Below are positions 1-7,326 of a DNA stretch of 44,652 nt, in pieces. A program made the position numbers and the translations under genes. The notes under the pieces are model-generated. The model made no database searches. It was not told where the DNA came from and saw nothing but the letters and a program-made list of their open reading frames with translations. Location of the stretch: assembly GCA_011322445.1 (NCBI GenBank), contig DRMV01000022.1, positions 1 to 44,652 of the forward strand, written 5' to 3'. Within the stretch, counting starts at the first letter, position 1. Every line of letters begins with the position of its first letter. Source of the stretch: Chloroflexota bacterium. Lineage in GTDB: Bacteria > Chloroflexota > Anaerolineae > Anaerolineales > DRMV01.

Positions 1-9
1 CCCCTGGCT

Positions 10-33
10 CCCCTCCCCGCATGCGGGGAGGGG
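10..33. repeat. Perfect 24-bp palindrome
   Basis: Each 12-nt half reads CCCCTCCCCGCA-type sequence and its exact complement, so the whole 24 bp is self-complementary. No T-run follows, so a classical intrinsic terminator for an upstream gene is not supported. It may be a 3' hairpin of a gene left of the window or a dispersed palindromic repeat. The remaining sequence up to position 171 shows no gene or convincing promoter. Confidence 0.6.
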
Positions 34-183
34 ATGGGGGTGGGGTAAAGAGGGCGGCTCTGGAAACGCTACTGCGTTGCAAGAGCGGGGGTAGGGAGAG
101 ATTAAATGCGAGAACCATCCAGGTGAGATTTGTCAGTCAACGCGCTGAACCACCGCCCGGCTTGAACCCACGGGAGGAAACCC

Positions 184-1608
184 ATGCGCCGCCTGACCGC
201 TTTGCTCGTGCTCTTTGCTGCCGCCCTGCTGCTGGCCGCCTGCGCCGCGCCCGCACCGACGCCTGCGCCCGCGGCCCTGCCCAGCCCCACACCCCAGCCC
301 ACCGCCACCCCGCAGCCGCTCACGGCCACCCCGACGCCGACGGCAACGCCTTCGCCGACGCCCCTGCCCGCGGGCCTGGGCGACCTCCTCGGGCAACTGC
401 GCGCCGCCTGGTCCACCAACCCCACCTACGCCCCCGCTACAGCGGAGCAAGTAACCCAGTTAGCCAAGGATTTGGGGATTGAACCGGCGAAATTGGGACA
501 AGTCTATCGAGTGGAAGCCGGGAACGGGGCGGTATTTTGGGCGAGCGCGGAAACCGGCCAGACTTATGCTATTCGTCAGGTGCCAGACGCGAGCAAGATG
601 GAGAACCTGCAAGGATTGCTGGGCCTGGAAAACACCCAAAAAGCGGTCAAGGGTGGGGAAGAGGTGTTAGCGGTAAAAGAGGTGGCAGAACTGGAGCGCT
701 GGGGCAAGGTGGTTAGAGGTGAGGATGGGCATTGGTGGCAATGGGATGAAAAGAAAGGGGCGTGGGAAAAAGTGCCTTATAGCGGGTTTGACCCGGAAGT
801 TAGGGTGGAAGTGGTAGAGCGATTTTTGACGCTCAAAGGTTATACCAATGTGGAAGAGGCAGTGACAGATTTCATTGAAAATCATGGTGGTAAGTATTAT
901 GTTGATTTTGGTTTGCGGCAGCATGATGTAGACACTTTTGATAAAGCCCATTTTGTGGGTTTTGCCTTTGCGAGGCCAATGAATATGGGGACAGGCTGGT
1001 TACGGGTAGAGATGGATGGGGGCAAAGAAGTAGATGCTTTAGCCATTTTTGCTGGCTTTCCGGTGCGTGACCGAAGCCGGGTGAGAACAGGCGAGCCAAG
1101 ATTGATGGTAGTGCCGGTGGTAATCGGTTTTTATGATGAAAATGGTCGGTGGTGGGATACTGTTGGAAGATTATATGGGATGTCAAATGCTGCAGTGTTA
1201 GATTCTAAAGGAGTAATTGGGGGGTGGGAAACTGGCTATCACTTACCTATTGATGATCCAAGTAAGATGGAAGCCCTATTTGACAATCCGAAGAATGTGG
1301 GAAAGAAGATGTATATGGATGATGTGAGCATAGTTTATTTACCTTGGTTAGAAGGTAAACAGCCCGAGACAGACAGGCAACCAAGCAAGGGAATGCGAGA
1401 GTGGTTTGAGAATCTGAAGAAGAGTTGGTGGTATAAGTTGTCAACCGATAAGCAGGTGATGCAGGCAGAGGTGGGTAAAAATCCCCTGAGGGAGTTGGCA
1501 ACAGGAGAAAAAGAGGAATGGGAGGAAACACCTGCGGTTATACCGGTAATGTTGACTTTTGATGGAGATGGTGAGGATCCATGGGACTATAGTGTCTTGA
1601 AAAAGTAG
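184..1608 (+). CDS. Secreted lipoprotein of unknown function
   Basis: 474 residues. The start is set by a GGAGGA ribosome site at 172-177. Residues 1-20 form a lipoprotein signal peptide ending in the lipobox LLAAC (Cys20), so the protein should be lipid-anchored outside the membrane. Residues 21-62 are an Ala/Pro/Thr-rich spacer. A mixed, Trp-rich globular part follows, with no family I recognise; it ends in an acidic tail. Odd: the signal and spacer are very GC-rich, while the DNA from about 450 onward drops clearly in GC and uses many A/T-ending codons, unlike most genes of the window. The gene is followed after 32 nt by another secreted protein of similar low GC, so the two may have arrived together. 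A role at the cell surface is inferred from the anchor only. Confidence 0.85.
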   Translation: MRRLTALLVLFAAALLLAACAAPAPTPAPAALPSPTPQPTATPQPLTATPTPTATPSPTPLPAGLGDLLGQLRAAWSTNPTYAPATAEQVTQLAKDLGIEPAKLGQVYRVEAGNGAVFWASAETGQTYAIRQVPDASKMENLQGLLGLENTQKAVKGGEEVLAVKEVAELERWGKVVRGEDGHWWQWDEKKGAWEKVPYSGFDPEVRVEVVERFLTLKGYTNVEEAVTDFIENHGGKYYVDFGLRQHDVDTFDKAHFVGFAFARPMNMGTGWLRVEMDGGKEVDALAIFAGFPVRDRSRVRTGEPRLMVVPVVIGFYDENGRWWDTVGRLYGMSNAAVLDSKGVIGGWETGYHLPIDDPSKMEALFDNPKNVGKKMYMDDVSIVYLPWLEGKQPETDRQPSKGMREWFENLKKSWWYKLSTDKQVMQAEVGKNPLRELATGEKEEWEETPAVIPVMLTFDGDGEDPWDYSVLKK

Positions 1609-1640
1609 AGGAAAGCGGTGGGGTTTGGTATAGTGGAGAT

Positions 1641-1735
1641 ATGGGTTCATGGTTGATGGTTCATAGTTCATGGTTGTTAGTTGTTGGTTCGTGGTTTGTA
1701 GTTTATGGTTTATGGTTGAGGGTTTCAGGATTGAG
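1641..1735 (+). repeat. Degenerate 7-bp repeat array
   Basis: The stretch is made of variants of TCATGGT, TTATGGT and GTTGGTT in loose tandem, with strong G/T bias on this strand. It has the same texture as the 7-bp arrays at 6894-6984 and 9873-9940, although the unit differs. It overlaps the first codons of the possible long form of the next gene, which would translate it into a Trp/Val/Ser-rich string; that makes the 5' boundary of that gene doubtful. Confidence 0.55.
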
Positions 1736-3053
1736 GAAGGTTTTTTGGGTGGTTTTAGTGGTGGTTTTGGTGGCGGGGTGGGGAAAGGTTGATAAAGTTC
1801 AAGCGGACACTTGTTCGGCGGCAGATGGAGCGGTGTATTGCGCGGCGGAGAGTTGTGGGGTTTGGTATGACCCGCCAAACAATTGTTCGTTTACCAGCCA
1901 AAAGTGTGTTTATAAAGATCCAAGCGATACATCAAAGGCTGAGTGTGGGTTTGGTTCTGGATGTCATTGGGATACGGCATATAATAATTGTGTAGCTGAT
2001 GAAAATAATGCCGATGGCCTATGTTTGGTGTGCAATGACCAGACGCAGGTTTGCACTTGTGTAGATGCTTATGGCACGCCGGTGAGTTGTTGTTTTTATT
2101 GTCCTGATGGGTCGGGGTGTGGGAATGACAATCCGCCAGGGTCGCCAACGCCAACGCCGACAGGTTGTACGCCTGGGGCGCCAACCAAGCCGGCTATTAC
2201 TTCACCGACCAATGGAGAAGTGGTGGCAGCGGGGAGCAGTCCGGCGACGGTGACTTTGACCTGGCAGGCGCCAAGCGAATGGAATTCGTGTAACGGGACG
2301 GAAAAATATAATGTGTATGTTGAACAGGATGATACGCCCGGAGATGGTTTGGTGACGGATAGCAGCACTTTGGTGGGCAATTGCAGCGGAATTACGGCCA
2401 CCAGTTGTTCGGTGAGTTTGACGGCAGGACATAAATATGATTGGACAGTGATGGCCATGAATGAATCCTATGGTAATACGGCAGACCCTTCTTGGTTTGA
2501 TTTGGAGGGGGAAGTAAGTGGAACGGTGTATTTGGATGAGAACAACAGTTGTTCAACCAGCCAGCCGTCGAATTTTGGTGGGGGGATGACGGCCAGTTTG
2601 CGGAATACCAGTTACAGCGATTCGGTGGGGAGCGACGGCCAGTTTAGCATTGGGGCGCCGGGGGGAAGCTACACTTTAGACATGACCATTCCCAACGGTT
2701 ATATTTGTTCGACTGGGCCTTTGGGGACAGGTTGTGGAGGCGGTTGTCCGACCCAGACGGGAGTAACTTCACCCAGTGCGGGTAACAACTTCTTCTTTAC
2801 CCAACGGCGGTCGGCCTGGTGGCAGGTGGTTGGAGGTGACGTTTACGCCGGTTCAACGGGTGGGGGAACGGTGATTCGGTCGTTGATTCCAGGGTCAGTG
2901 CCGGCCAGCCAGCGGCACTTGATTTTGTCGCCTGATGGGGTGGTGATTTATCGCACCGGGAGTTTGGCGTTGGATAGTGGGGACGTTTCGGCGGGAGGCT
3001 ATAAAGCCAGGGCGGCTATTGTGAATGCTTCTGGCCCCCAAATTCGGGTATAA
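1641..3053 (+). CDS. Cys-rich secreted protein with FnIII-like and CNA-B-like domains
   Basis: Up to 470 residues. The ATG at 1641 lies in a 7-bp repeat array; an in-frame TTG at 1731 would give a cleaner signal peptide (start LRKVFWVV, hydrophobic core, cleavage near VQA before DTC), so the true start may be 1731. From the long start: signal to about residue 55; a Cys-rich segment at about 56-158; a Pro/Thr linker; a fibronectin-III-like fold at about 182-283 (LTWQAPSEW, then HKYDWTVMA); a carboxypeptidase-regulatory/SdrD-B-like beta domain from GEVSGTVYLDE at about 288-360; and a WWQVVGGDVYAG segment that I associate with secreted proteins of candidate-phylum bacteria. The protein stops about 75 residues into that last segment, and the stop codon lies inside a TATAAT box, suggesting a 3' truncation. 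GC is low compared with the surroundings. Probably extracellular; function unknown. Confidence 0.75.
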   Translation: MGSWLMVHSSWLLVVGSWFVVYGLWLRVSGLRKVFWVVLVVVLVAGWGKVDKVQADTCSAADGAVYCAAESCGVWYDPPNNCSFTSQKCVYKDPSDTSKAECGFGSGCHWDTAYNNCVADENNADGLCLVCNDQTQVCTCVDAYGTPVSCCFYCPDGSGCGNDNPPGSPTPTPTGCTPGAPTKPAITSPTNGEVVAAGSSPATVTLTWQAPSEWNSCNGTEKYNVYVEQDDTPGDGLVTDSSTLVGNCSGITATSCSVSLTAGHKYDWTVMAMNESYGNTADPSWFDLEGEVSGTVYLDENNSCSTSQPSNFGGGMTASLRNTSYSDSVGSDGQFSIGAPGGSYTLDMTIPNGYICSTGPLGTGCGGGCPTQTGVTSPSAGNNFFFTQRRSAWWQVVGGDVYAGSTGGGTVIRSLIPGSVPASQRHLILSPDGVVIYRTGSLALDSGDVSAGGYKARAAIVNASGPQIRV

Positions 3054-3054
3054 T
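3049..3054 (+). promoter_or_regulatory. -10 box TATAAT before the flavodiiron gene
   Basis: A perfect TATAAT lies 61 nt ahead of the flavodiiron start codon and overlaps the stop codon of the preceding gene. No good -35 hexamer is present at 16-18 bp (the sequence there is TGCTTC-like). A short hairpin CCTGG-GTTTC-CCAGG lies in the predicted leader at about 3063-3078. Confidence 0.45.
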
Positions 3055-3115
3055 CGGGTTGGCCTGGGTTTCCCCAGGCGCTATTTTGGAGGGCGCCAGC
3101 GCGCCGGAGGTACAC

Positions 3116-4327
3116 ATGAGCGCAGTGCAGACCGTGGCATTAGGCGACGCCATGTATCTGCTGCGGGTGACCGACCGCAGCAGCAAATATTTTGAAGGCG
3201 TTTGGGATATTCCCGAGGGGATCACTTACAACGCCTATGTTCTGAAAACGCCTGAAGGGGCGGTCTTGTTCGATACGGTCAAAGCGACGTTTACCGACGA
3301 CTACTTGAAGGCGCTGTGGGAACTGGTTTCCCCTGAGGAAATCAAACACATTGTCATTCACCACATGGAACCCGACCACAGCGGCGCCCTGCCCGCGGTG
3401 TTGGAAGCCACGGGAGGCAGGCCGGAAGTATGGGGCCATGCTTTCACCAGGCGCCTGCTGACCAGTATGTATGGCCTCAATCCCACCTTCCACACGGTGA
3501 AGGATGGCAACGAACTGGTCTTTGGCGGCGAGCGGATGGTTTTCTACCTCACGCCCTGGCTGCATTGGCCTGAGACCATGGTGACCTATTTCCCTGAGAA
3601 GGGCTATTTGCTGACCGGCGATATCTTGGGCGGGTTTGGCACGCCGGAAGCCGTGTTTGATGATGACCCTGCGGATGTGAGCGTTTTTCTCCCTATGGCG
3701 CGCAAATATTTTGCCACCGTGGTGGGGCACTACAAAGCGCATGTCATCAAGCAGTTGCCGCGTCTCAAGGCGTTGGGGGTGCAGCCTCGCATGGTGTTGC
3801 CAGCGCATGGCTTGTTGTGGCGGCATGATCCGCAGCGCATCATCGACCGCTACGTGGCATGGGCCGAAGGCGTCCCCACGCCGGGTAAAGTGGTCGTGGC
3901 CTACACTTCCATGTACCGCTACGCGGAAGAGGCGATCAATTACATTTTGGGCTTGTTGCGCGAGCGAGGGCTTTCCCCGGTGGTCTATCGGTATGTGGAC
4001 GACCACCATGATGAAGTTTCCGACTTCTTGGGGGAGTTGCCCGACGCCCAGGCGGTCATTCTGGGCACGGCGACTTACGAAGGCAGCATGTATTTGCCGA
4101 TGAAGCACTTGATTGAGGAAATCATCCACAAAGCCGACTACGCCAAGCCGTTGATGTTGCTGGCGGCTTATGGTTGGGCGGGGGCGGCAGGCAAGGAGGC
4201 GGCGCGCCTCTTCGAAGGCAGCGCTTACAACCTTGTCGACGTGGTGGAATTTCGCGGCAAGTTGAGCGCAGACGACCGGCAGAAACTCCAGGCCGCGGTG
4301 GCGCGGCTGCTGGAAGCCGAAGCATAG
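3116..4327 (+). CDS. Flavodiiron protein (FprA/A-type FDP)
   Basis: 403 residues. The ATG at 3116 is chosen because GGAGG (3106-3110) sits 5 nt before it; the frame is open further upstream without a ribosome site. The N-terminal metallo-beta-lactamase-like half keeps the diiron ligands: H83-x-E85-x-D87-H88, H150, D169 and H231, with spacings typical of the family. The C-terminal half (from about 254, VVVAYTSMYRYAEEA) is a flavodoxin-like FMN domain. There is no extra rubredoxin or flavin-reductase domain, so this is the simple class A form. Such cytoplasmic enzymes reduce O2 to water and/or NO to N2O using electrons from rubredoxin or a similar carrier, protecting anaerobes; which substrate is preferred cannot be read from sequence. 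It appears monocistronic, with its own -10 box and a terminator behind it. Confidence 0.93.
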   Translation: MSAVQTVALGDAMYLLRVTDRSSKYFEGVWDIPEGITYNAYVLKTPEGAVLFDTVKATFTDDYLKALWELVSPEEIKHIVIHHMEPDHSGALPAVLEATGGRPEVWGHAFTRRLLTSMYGLNPTFHTVKDGNELVFGGERMVFYLTPWLHWPETMVTYFPEKGYLLTGDILGGFGTPEAVFDDDPADVSVFLPMARKYFATVVGHYKAHVIKQLPRLKALGVQPRMVLPAHGLLWRHDPQRIIDRYVAWAEGVPTPGKVVVAYTSMYRYAEEAINYILGLLRERGLSPVVYRYVDDHHDEVSDFLGELPDAQAVILGTATYEGSMYLPMKHLIEEIIHKADYAKPLMLLAAYGWAGAAGKEAARLFEGSAYNLVDVVEFRGKLSADDRQKLQAAVARLLEAEA

Positions 4328-4415
4328 GGACGATATTTTCCCGCCGTGAGGCGGGGTTATGGCAGCGTGAAGTGGGTCGAGCGAGCGCCTGAGCGCCTGG
4401 CTGGGCCCCGGAAAG

Positions 4416-4459
4416 ACGCCCGGCGCGTCGGCTGCGGTCGGCGGGTGGGGCGTTTTTTT
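4416..4459 (+). terminator. Rho-independent terminator after the flavodiiron gene
   Basis: ACGCCC (4416-4421) pairs with GGGCGT (4448-4453), with further GC pairing inside the loop, and the stem runs directly into a T7 tract (4453-4459). It lies about 90 nt after the flavodiiron stop and just before the ribosome site of the next gene. Confidence 0.75.
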
Positions 4460-4479
4460 GCTCTTGTGGAGGTGTGATT

Positions 4480-6882
4480 GTGGCCGTTTCGGTCTCACGG
4501 AAGTTGTCGAATGCTTTCGAGGGTGCCCTGGCGGGCGGTGGTGACCCGGCAACCTCGCCGCTGTATGTTTTTGGGCCTTTCCTCAAACTCATCGTCGTCG
4601 CGGGGGTTGCTGAAGTTACCTTTGGTGCCAGCGTCTGGCTGGTGGTGTTCACCATCGCGATGGTCTCGGCCATGTATCGCCTGGTGATGCGTTGGGTCAC
4701 GGATGGCAGCGGCGGCAGCGGCCTCACCGAAGAGGAATTTGGCGGCTGGGCGGTCAAAATCAACGCCGGCATCACCTTCGTGGAATACACCCTTACCTTT
4801 CTGGTCAGTATGGCGGCCCTGGTGACCTTCATCGCCGACCGCCTGCCCATGCTCAACGACAAATTCCTGTTTTGGGACTACCGCGCCCTGGTAGCCGTCG
4901 CGCTGAGCATTTTCACCGGCTGGGCGGTCAACCGTGGGCCGAAGGTGGCAGCCGCCATCTTTGGCCCTGCCACCGCGGCTGTGCTGGCCCTGCTGTGGGC
5001 GATGAACATCGCCACGGTGGTCAAACTCGGCCTGCACCTCCCCGATTTTTCTTTGCAGGCGTTTACCGGTCCTTACCTGCACTATACCCTCGCCGGCTAC
5101 GCCCGCATTTTGGCGGTTATGACCGGCATCGAAGTCTTTGCCAACCTGGTCGCGGCTTACGAAGGCCCCCCCGAAGAAAAAAGCCGCAAGGCCTTTGGCA
5201 GCCTGCTGATCATCATGGGCACGGCTGCCGTGACCATGCTCATCACCGGCCCGGCCATCTTCCACCTGGCCGACCCCACCAACCCTGAAGTTTCGGTTTT
5301 TACCCAAACGATGGACAAACTGCTGCCGCCCTGGCTGGCCTATGCGGGCACGCTCATTGGGGTGGCCGTGCTGCTTTCCGCCAGCGCGGCCAGCGCCCAG
5401 GGGCTGCAAAACCTGGCCCTGGGTTTGAAAAGCCGCCGTTACGTCCCCGACCTGATTGGGCGGCGCAACAAGCATGGCGTGGCCGATGTGCCTGTATGGA
5501 TCGAGGTTGGCATTGCTTCCCTCTGTTTCCTCTTCATCGGCACGGCTGAAGAAACTTACCTTTCCATCTATGCCGCTGGCGTGTTCATTTTGCTCAGCAT
5601 GACGGGCTGGGCGGCCACCAAGCGGCTGGTACGCGAATTGAAGGTCGAGTTTACCTCTTCGCACGCGGCGACGCTGGTGGGCACGGTGATCGCTGCCTTC
5701 CTGACCACCGCGGCGACGGTCATTATTTTTGTGGAACGCTTCAAAGGGGGCGCGTGGACTTATTTCATTTTCATCCCTGTGCTTTATTTCATCTTCACTT
5801 ACTACCGGAAGAAACTCGGCCCGCCTTCGCCCCTGCAAGAGCAACTGGGGCGCCTGGAAGAGGCTATGTGGACGCTGGAAACCATTTCCCCTGGCGGCGG
5901 CAGTACGCGGCCGCTGGTCACGCCGCTGCCCCAGGTTGAGGCCTGGGAAGCCGCGCCGGAACGCGTGGCCCGCTGGCGGGAAACGGTCTCCCTGAAACGT
6001 ATTCTGGTGCCCCTGGGGGGCACGGCGTATGCCGAGCAGGCGGTGGAACTGGCTGCGCTGTTGGCGGAACATTTTGACGGGAGCGTGTTGTTGGTCTCGG
6101 TTATTCGCACGCGGCCGCCGCAGGCCAGGGATAAAGAGGCCCAAGAGGCGCTCGCGCGGGTGCGCGCCGAGAAGGCGGCTTACCTGGAAAGCGTGGCCGC
6201 GCGGCTGGAAGCCCGTGGCGTGCCGGTGACCACGCGTGTGGGTGTAGGCCCGATTGCCGACGTGCTCAACCACCTGGCTGCGGAGGAACACATTGACCTG
6301 GTCGTCATGACCACGCACAGCAAGTCGGCCTTCCGGCGCTGGTTCTTGGGCAGCAAAGCCAGCAAGATTCTGCAGCTGACGAACATCCCCGTGCTGGTCT
6401 TCCGCCCGGCGAGGGAAGGGCAGCAGCCGGCCTTCCGCTTCCAGCGGCTGCTGGTGCCCCTCGATGGCTCGGAATGGGCCGAGCGGGTGGTGCCTTATGC
6501 CCGCACGTTGGGCGAGGCGTTTGGCAGCCAACTCATCTTGCTGGGGATTCCGGAAGTGCCTGACCCCGCGCTTTATGGCACGATGGCCGATGTGGTTGCC
6601 AAACTGCGCGCCCAGGCTGAGGTCGAAACCCGCGCCTATCTGCGCGCGGTGGCAGGGGTGTTGACGGCTGAGGGCCTACCCACGGAAGTGCTTGTCACCG
6701 GCACCGAGGCCGACGAAACCATCCTCAAGGTGGAAGAGGAACGCGACGTGGACCTGGTGCTGATGTCGTCCCACGGCCACGGTGGGATGGATGCCGTGCT
6801 GCTCGGGTCAACCGCCGAGCGGGTGGTGCACCACAGCCCCCGTCCGGTGATGCTGGTGCCGATTCCTGAGAAGAGGCCCTGA
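4480..6882 (+). CDS. KUP/KimA-like APC-superfamily permease fused to two UspA domains
   Basis: 800 residues. GTG at 4480 is preferred over GTG at 4474 because GGAGG (4468-4472) then has 7-nt spacing. About 12 hydrophobic helices span residues 20-455; the motif GGGDPATSPLYVFG near the N-terminus recalls the GDIGTSPLY signature of KUP potassium transporters, and GAWTYFIFIPVLYF near the last helix resembles KimA/YdaO permeases. Two universal stress protein domains follow at about 505-642 and 652-796. The second keeps the nucleotide-loop glycines (GHGGMDAVLLGS); the first has SKSAFRRWFLGS there and probably does not bind ATP in the usual way. Likely role: cation (K+) or amino-acid uptake at the inner membrane, gated by nucleotide sensing. 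Substrate choice is inference. A 7-bp repeat hairpin follows the gene. Confidence 0.85.
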   Translation: MAVSVSRKLSNAFEGALAGGGDPATSPLYVFGPFLKLIVVAGVAEVTFGASVWLVVFTIAMVSAMYRLVMRWVTDGSGGSGLTEEEFGGWAVKINAGITFVEYTLTFLVSMAALVTFIADRLPMLNDKFLFWDYRALVAVALSIFTGWAVNRGPKVAAAIFGPATAAVLALLWAMNIATVVKLGLHLPDFSLQAFTGPYLHYTLAGYARILAVMTGIEVFANLVAAYEGPPEEKSRKAFGSLLIIMGTAAVTMLITGPAIFHLADPTNPEVSVFTQTMDKLLPPWLAYAGTLIGVAVLLSASAASAQGLQNLALGLKSRRYVPDLIGRRNKHGVADVPVWIEVGIASLCFLFIGTAEETYLSIYAAGVFILLSMTGWAATKRLVRELKVEFTSSHAATLVGTVIAAFLTTAATVIIFVERFKGGAWTYFIFIPVLYFIFTYYRKKLGPPSPLQEQLGRLEEAMWTLETISPGGGSTRPLVTPLPQVEAWEAAPERVARWRETVSLKRILVPLGGTAYAEQAVELAALLAEHFDGSVLLVSVIRTRPPQARDKEAQEALARVRAEKAAYLESVAARLEARGVPVTTRVGVGPIADVLNHLAAEEHIDLVVMTTHSKSAFRRWFLGSKASKILQLTNIPVLVFRPAREGQQPAFRFQRLLVPLDGSEWAERVVPYARTLGEAFGSQLILLGIPEVPDPALYGTMADVVAKLRAQAEVETRAYLRAVAGVLTAEGLPTEVLVTGTEADETILKVEEERDVDLVLMSSHGHGGMDAVLLGSTAERVVHHSPRPVMLVPIPEKRP

Positions 6883-6893
6883 GTGGGGCGCGG

Positions 6894-6984
6894 CAAGATG
6901 CAGGATGCAGGATGCGACTTGCAACTTGCAACTTGCATCTTGCAACTTGCATCTTGCATCTTGCAACTTGCATCCTGCATCTTG
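6894..6984. repeat. Degenerate 7-bp repeats forming a long hairpin
   Basis: The left arm consists of GATGCAG-type units and the right arm of CTTGCAT/CTTGCAA units. The outer 16 nt pair perfectly (6894-6909 with 6969-6984), and the pairing continues imperfectly inward. It lies 11 nt behind the permease-Usp stop codon and could act as a 3' hairpin. The first 22 nt (6894-6915) are identical to 9894-9915. Confidence 0.75.
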
Positions 6985-7006
6985 TAACTTATGCTATAGT
7001 AAAAAT

Positions 7007-7308
7007 ATGAGCCCTTGGTCGCCTCTGCTCGAAGCCTTTCTCTCTGTCGTGACGGTGGGGGGGGCTTCCTGTTGGCGTGGCTGGTAGCCCGCGAGCGCCT
7101 GTCGCCTGCCGCGCGCTGGGTGGGGGGGCTCAGCGTCGTGCTCGCCGCGGCAGGGCTCTTTTGGTCCGTGTGGGCCGAGAGCCGGGCGCCTTATTTGCGC
7201 ACTGGCCGGCATACGGCCGCCCTGCGCGCAGTGTTCGAGGTGCTGGGGGCGCTGGTAGGGATCGGGCTGGCCGTGATGGTGGGGTTGTGGCTTGTGCTGC
7301 TCTCGTAG
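7007..7308 (+). CDS. Small three-helix membrane protein, frame broken at a G8 run
   Basis: Reading from ATG 7007 gives MSPWSPLLEAFLSVVTVGG and then a stop at 7087. The -1 frame entered at the G8 run (7057-7064) continues as GGGFLLAWLVARERLSP to a stop at 7308, and the joined product is about 100 residues with hydrophobic helices near 8-28, 36-54 and 75-99. The first helix is completed only by joining the two frames, so the intact gene probably had nine Gs, or the ribosome slips here. A TATAGT hexamer (6995-7000) lies 6 nt before the ATG, which would fit a leaderless transcript, but no good -35 was found. Only 18 nt separate it from the DUF2207-like lipoprotein, so they are likely co-transcribed. 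Family unknown. Confidence 0.55.
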
Positions 7309-7326
7309 GGGAGGGAGGAGTGAGCC

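Noticed and set aside
3140-4552. 470-codon minus-strand open frame opposite the flavodiiron gene
   Set aside because: The plus strand encodes all diiron ligands of a known family; the minus frame also runs through the terminator.
4495-6531. 678-codon minus-strand open frame opposite the permease-Usp gene
   Set aside because: Shadow of a GC-rich gene with clear transporter and Usp motifs on the plus strand; the minus product is rich in Arg/Gln/His with no domains.
6894-6984. CRISPR array
   Set aside because: Repeats are 7 bp, degenerate and without unique spacers, and no cas genes are present.
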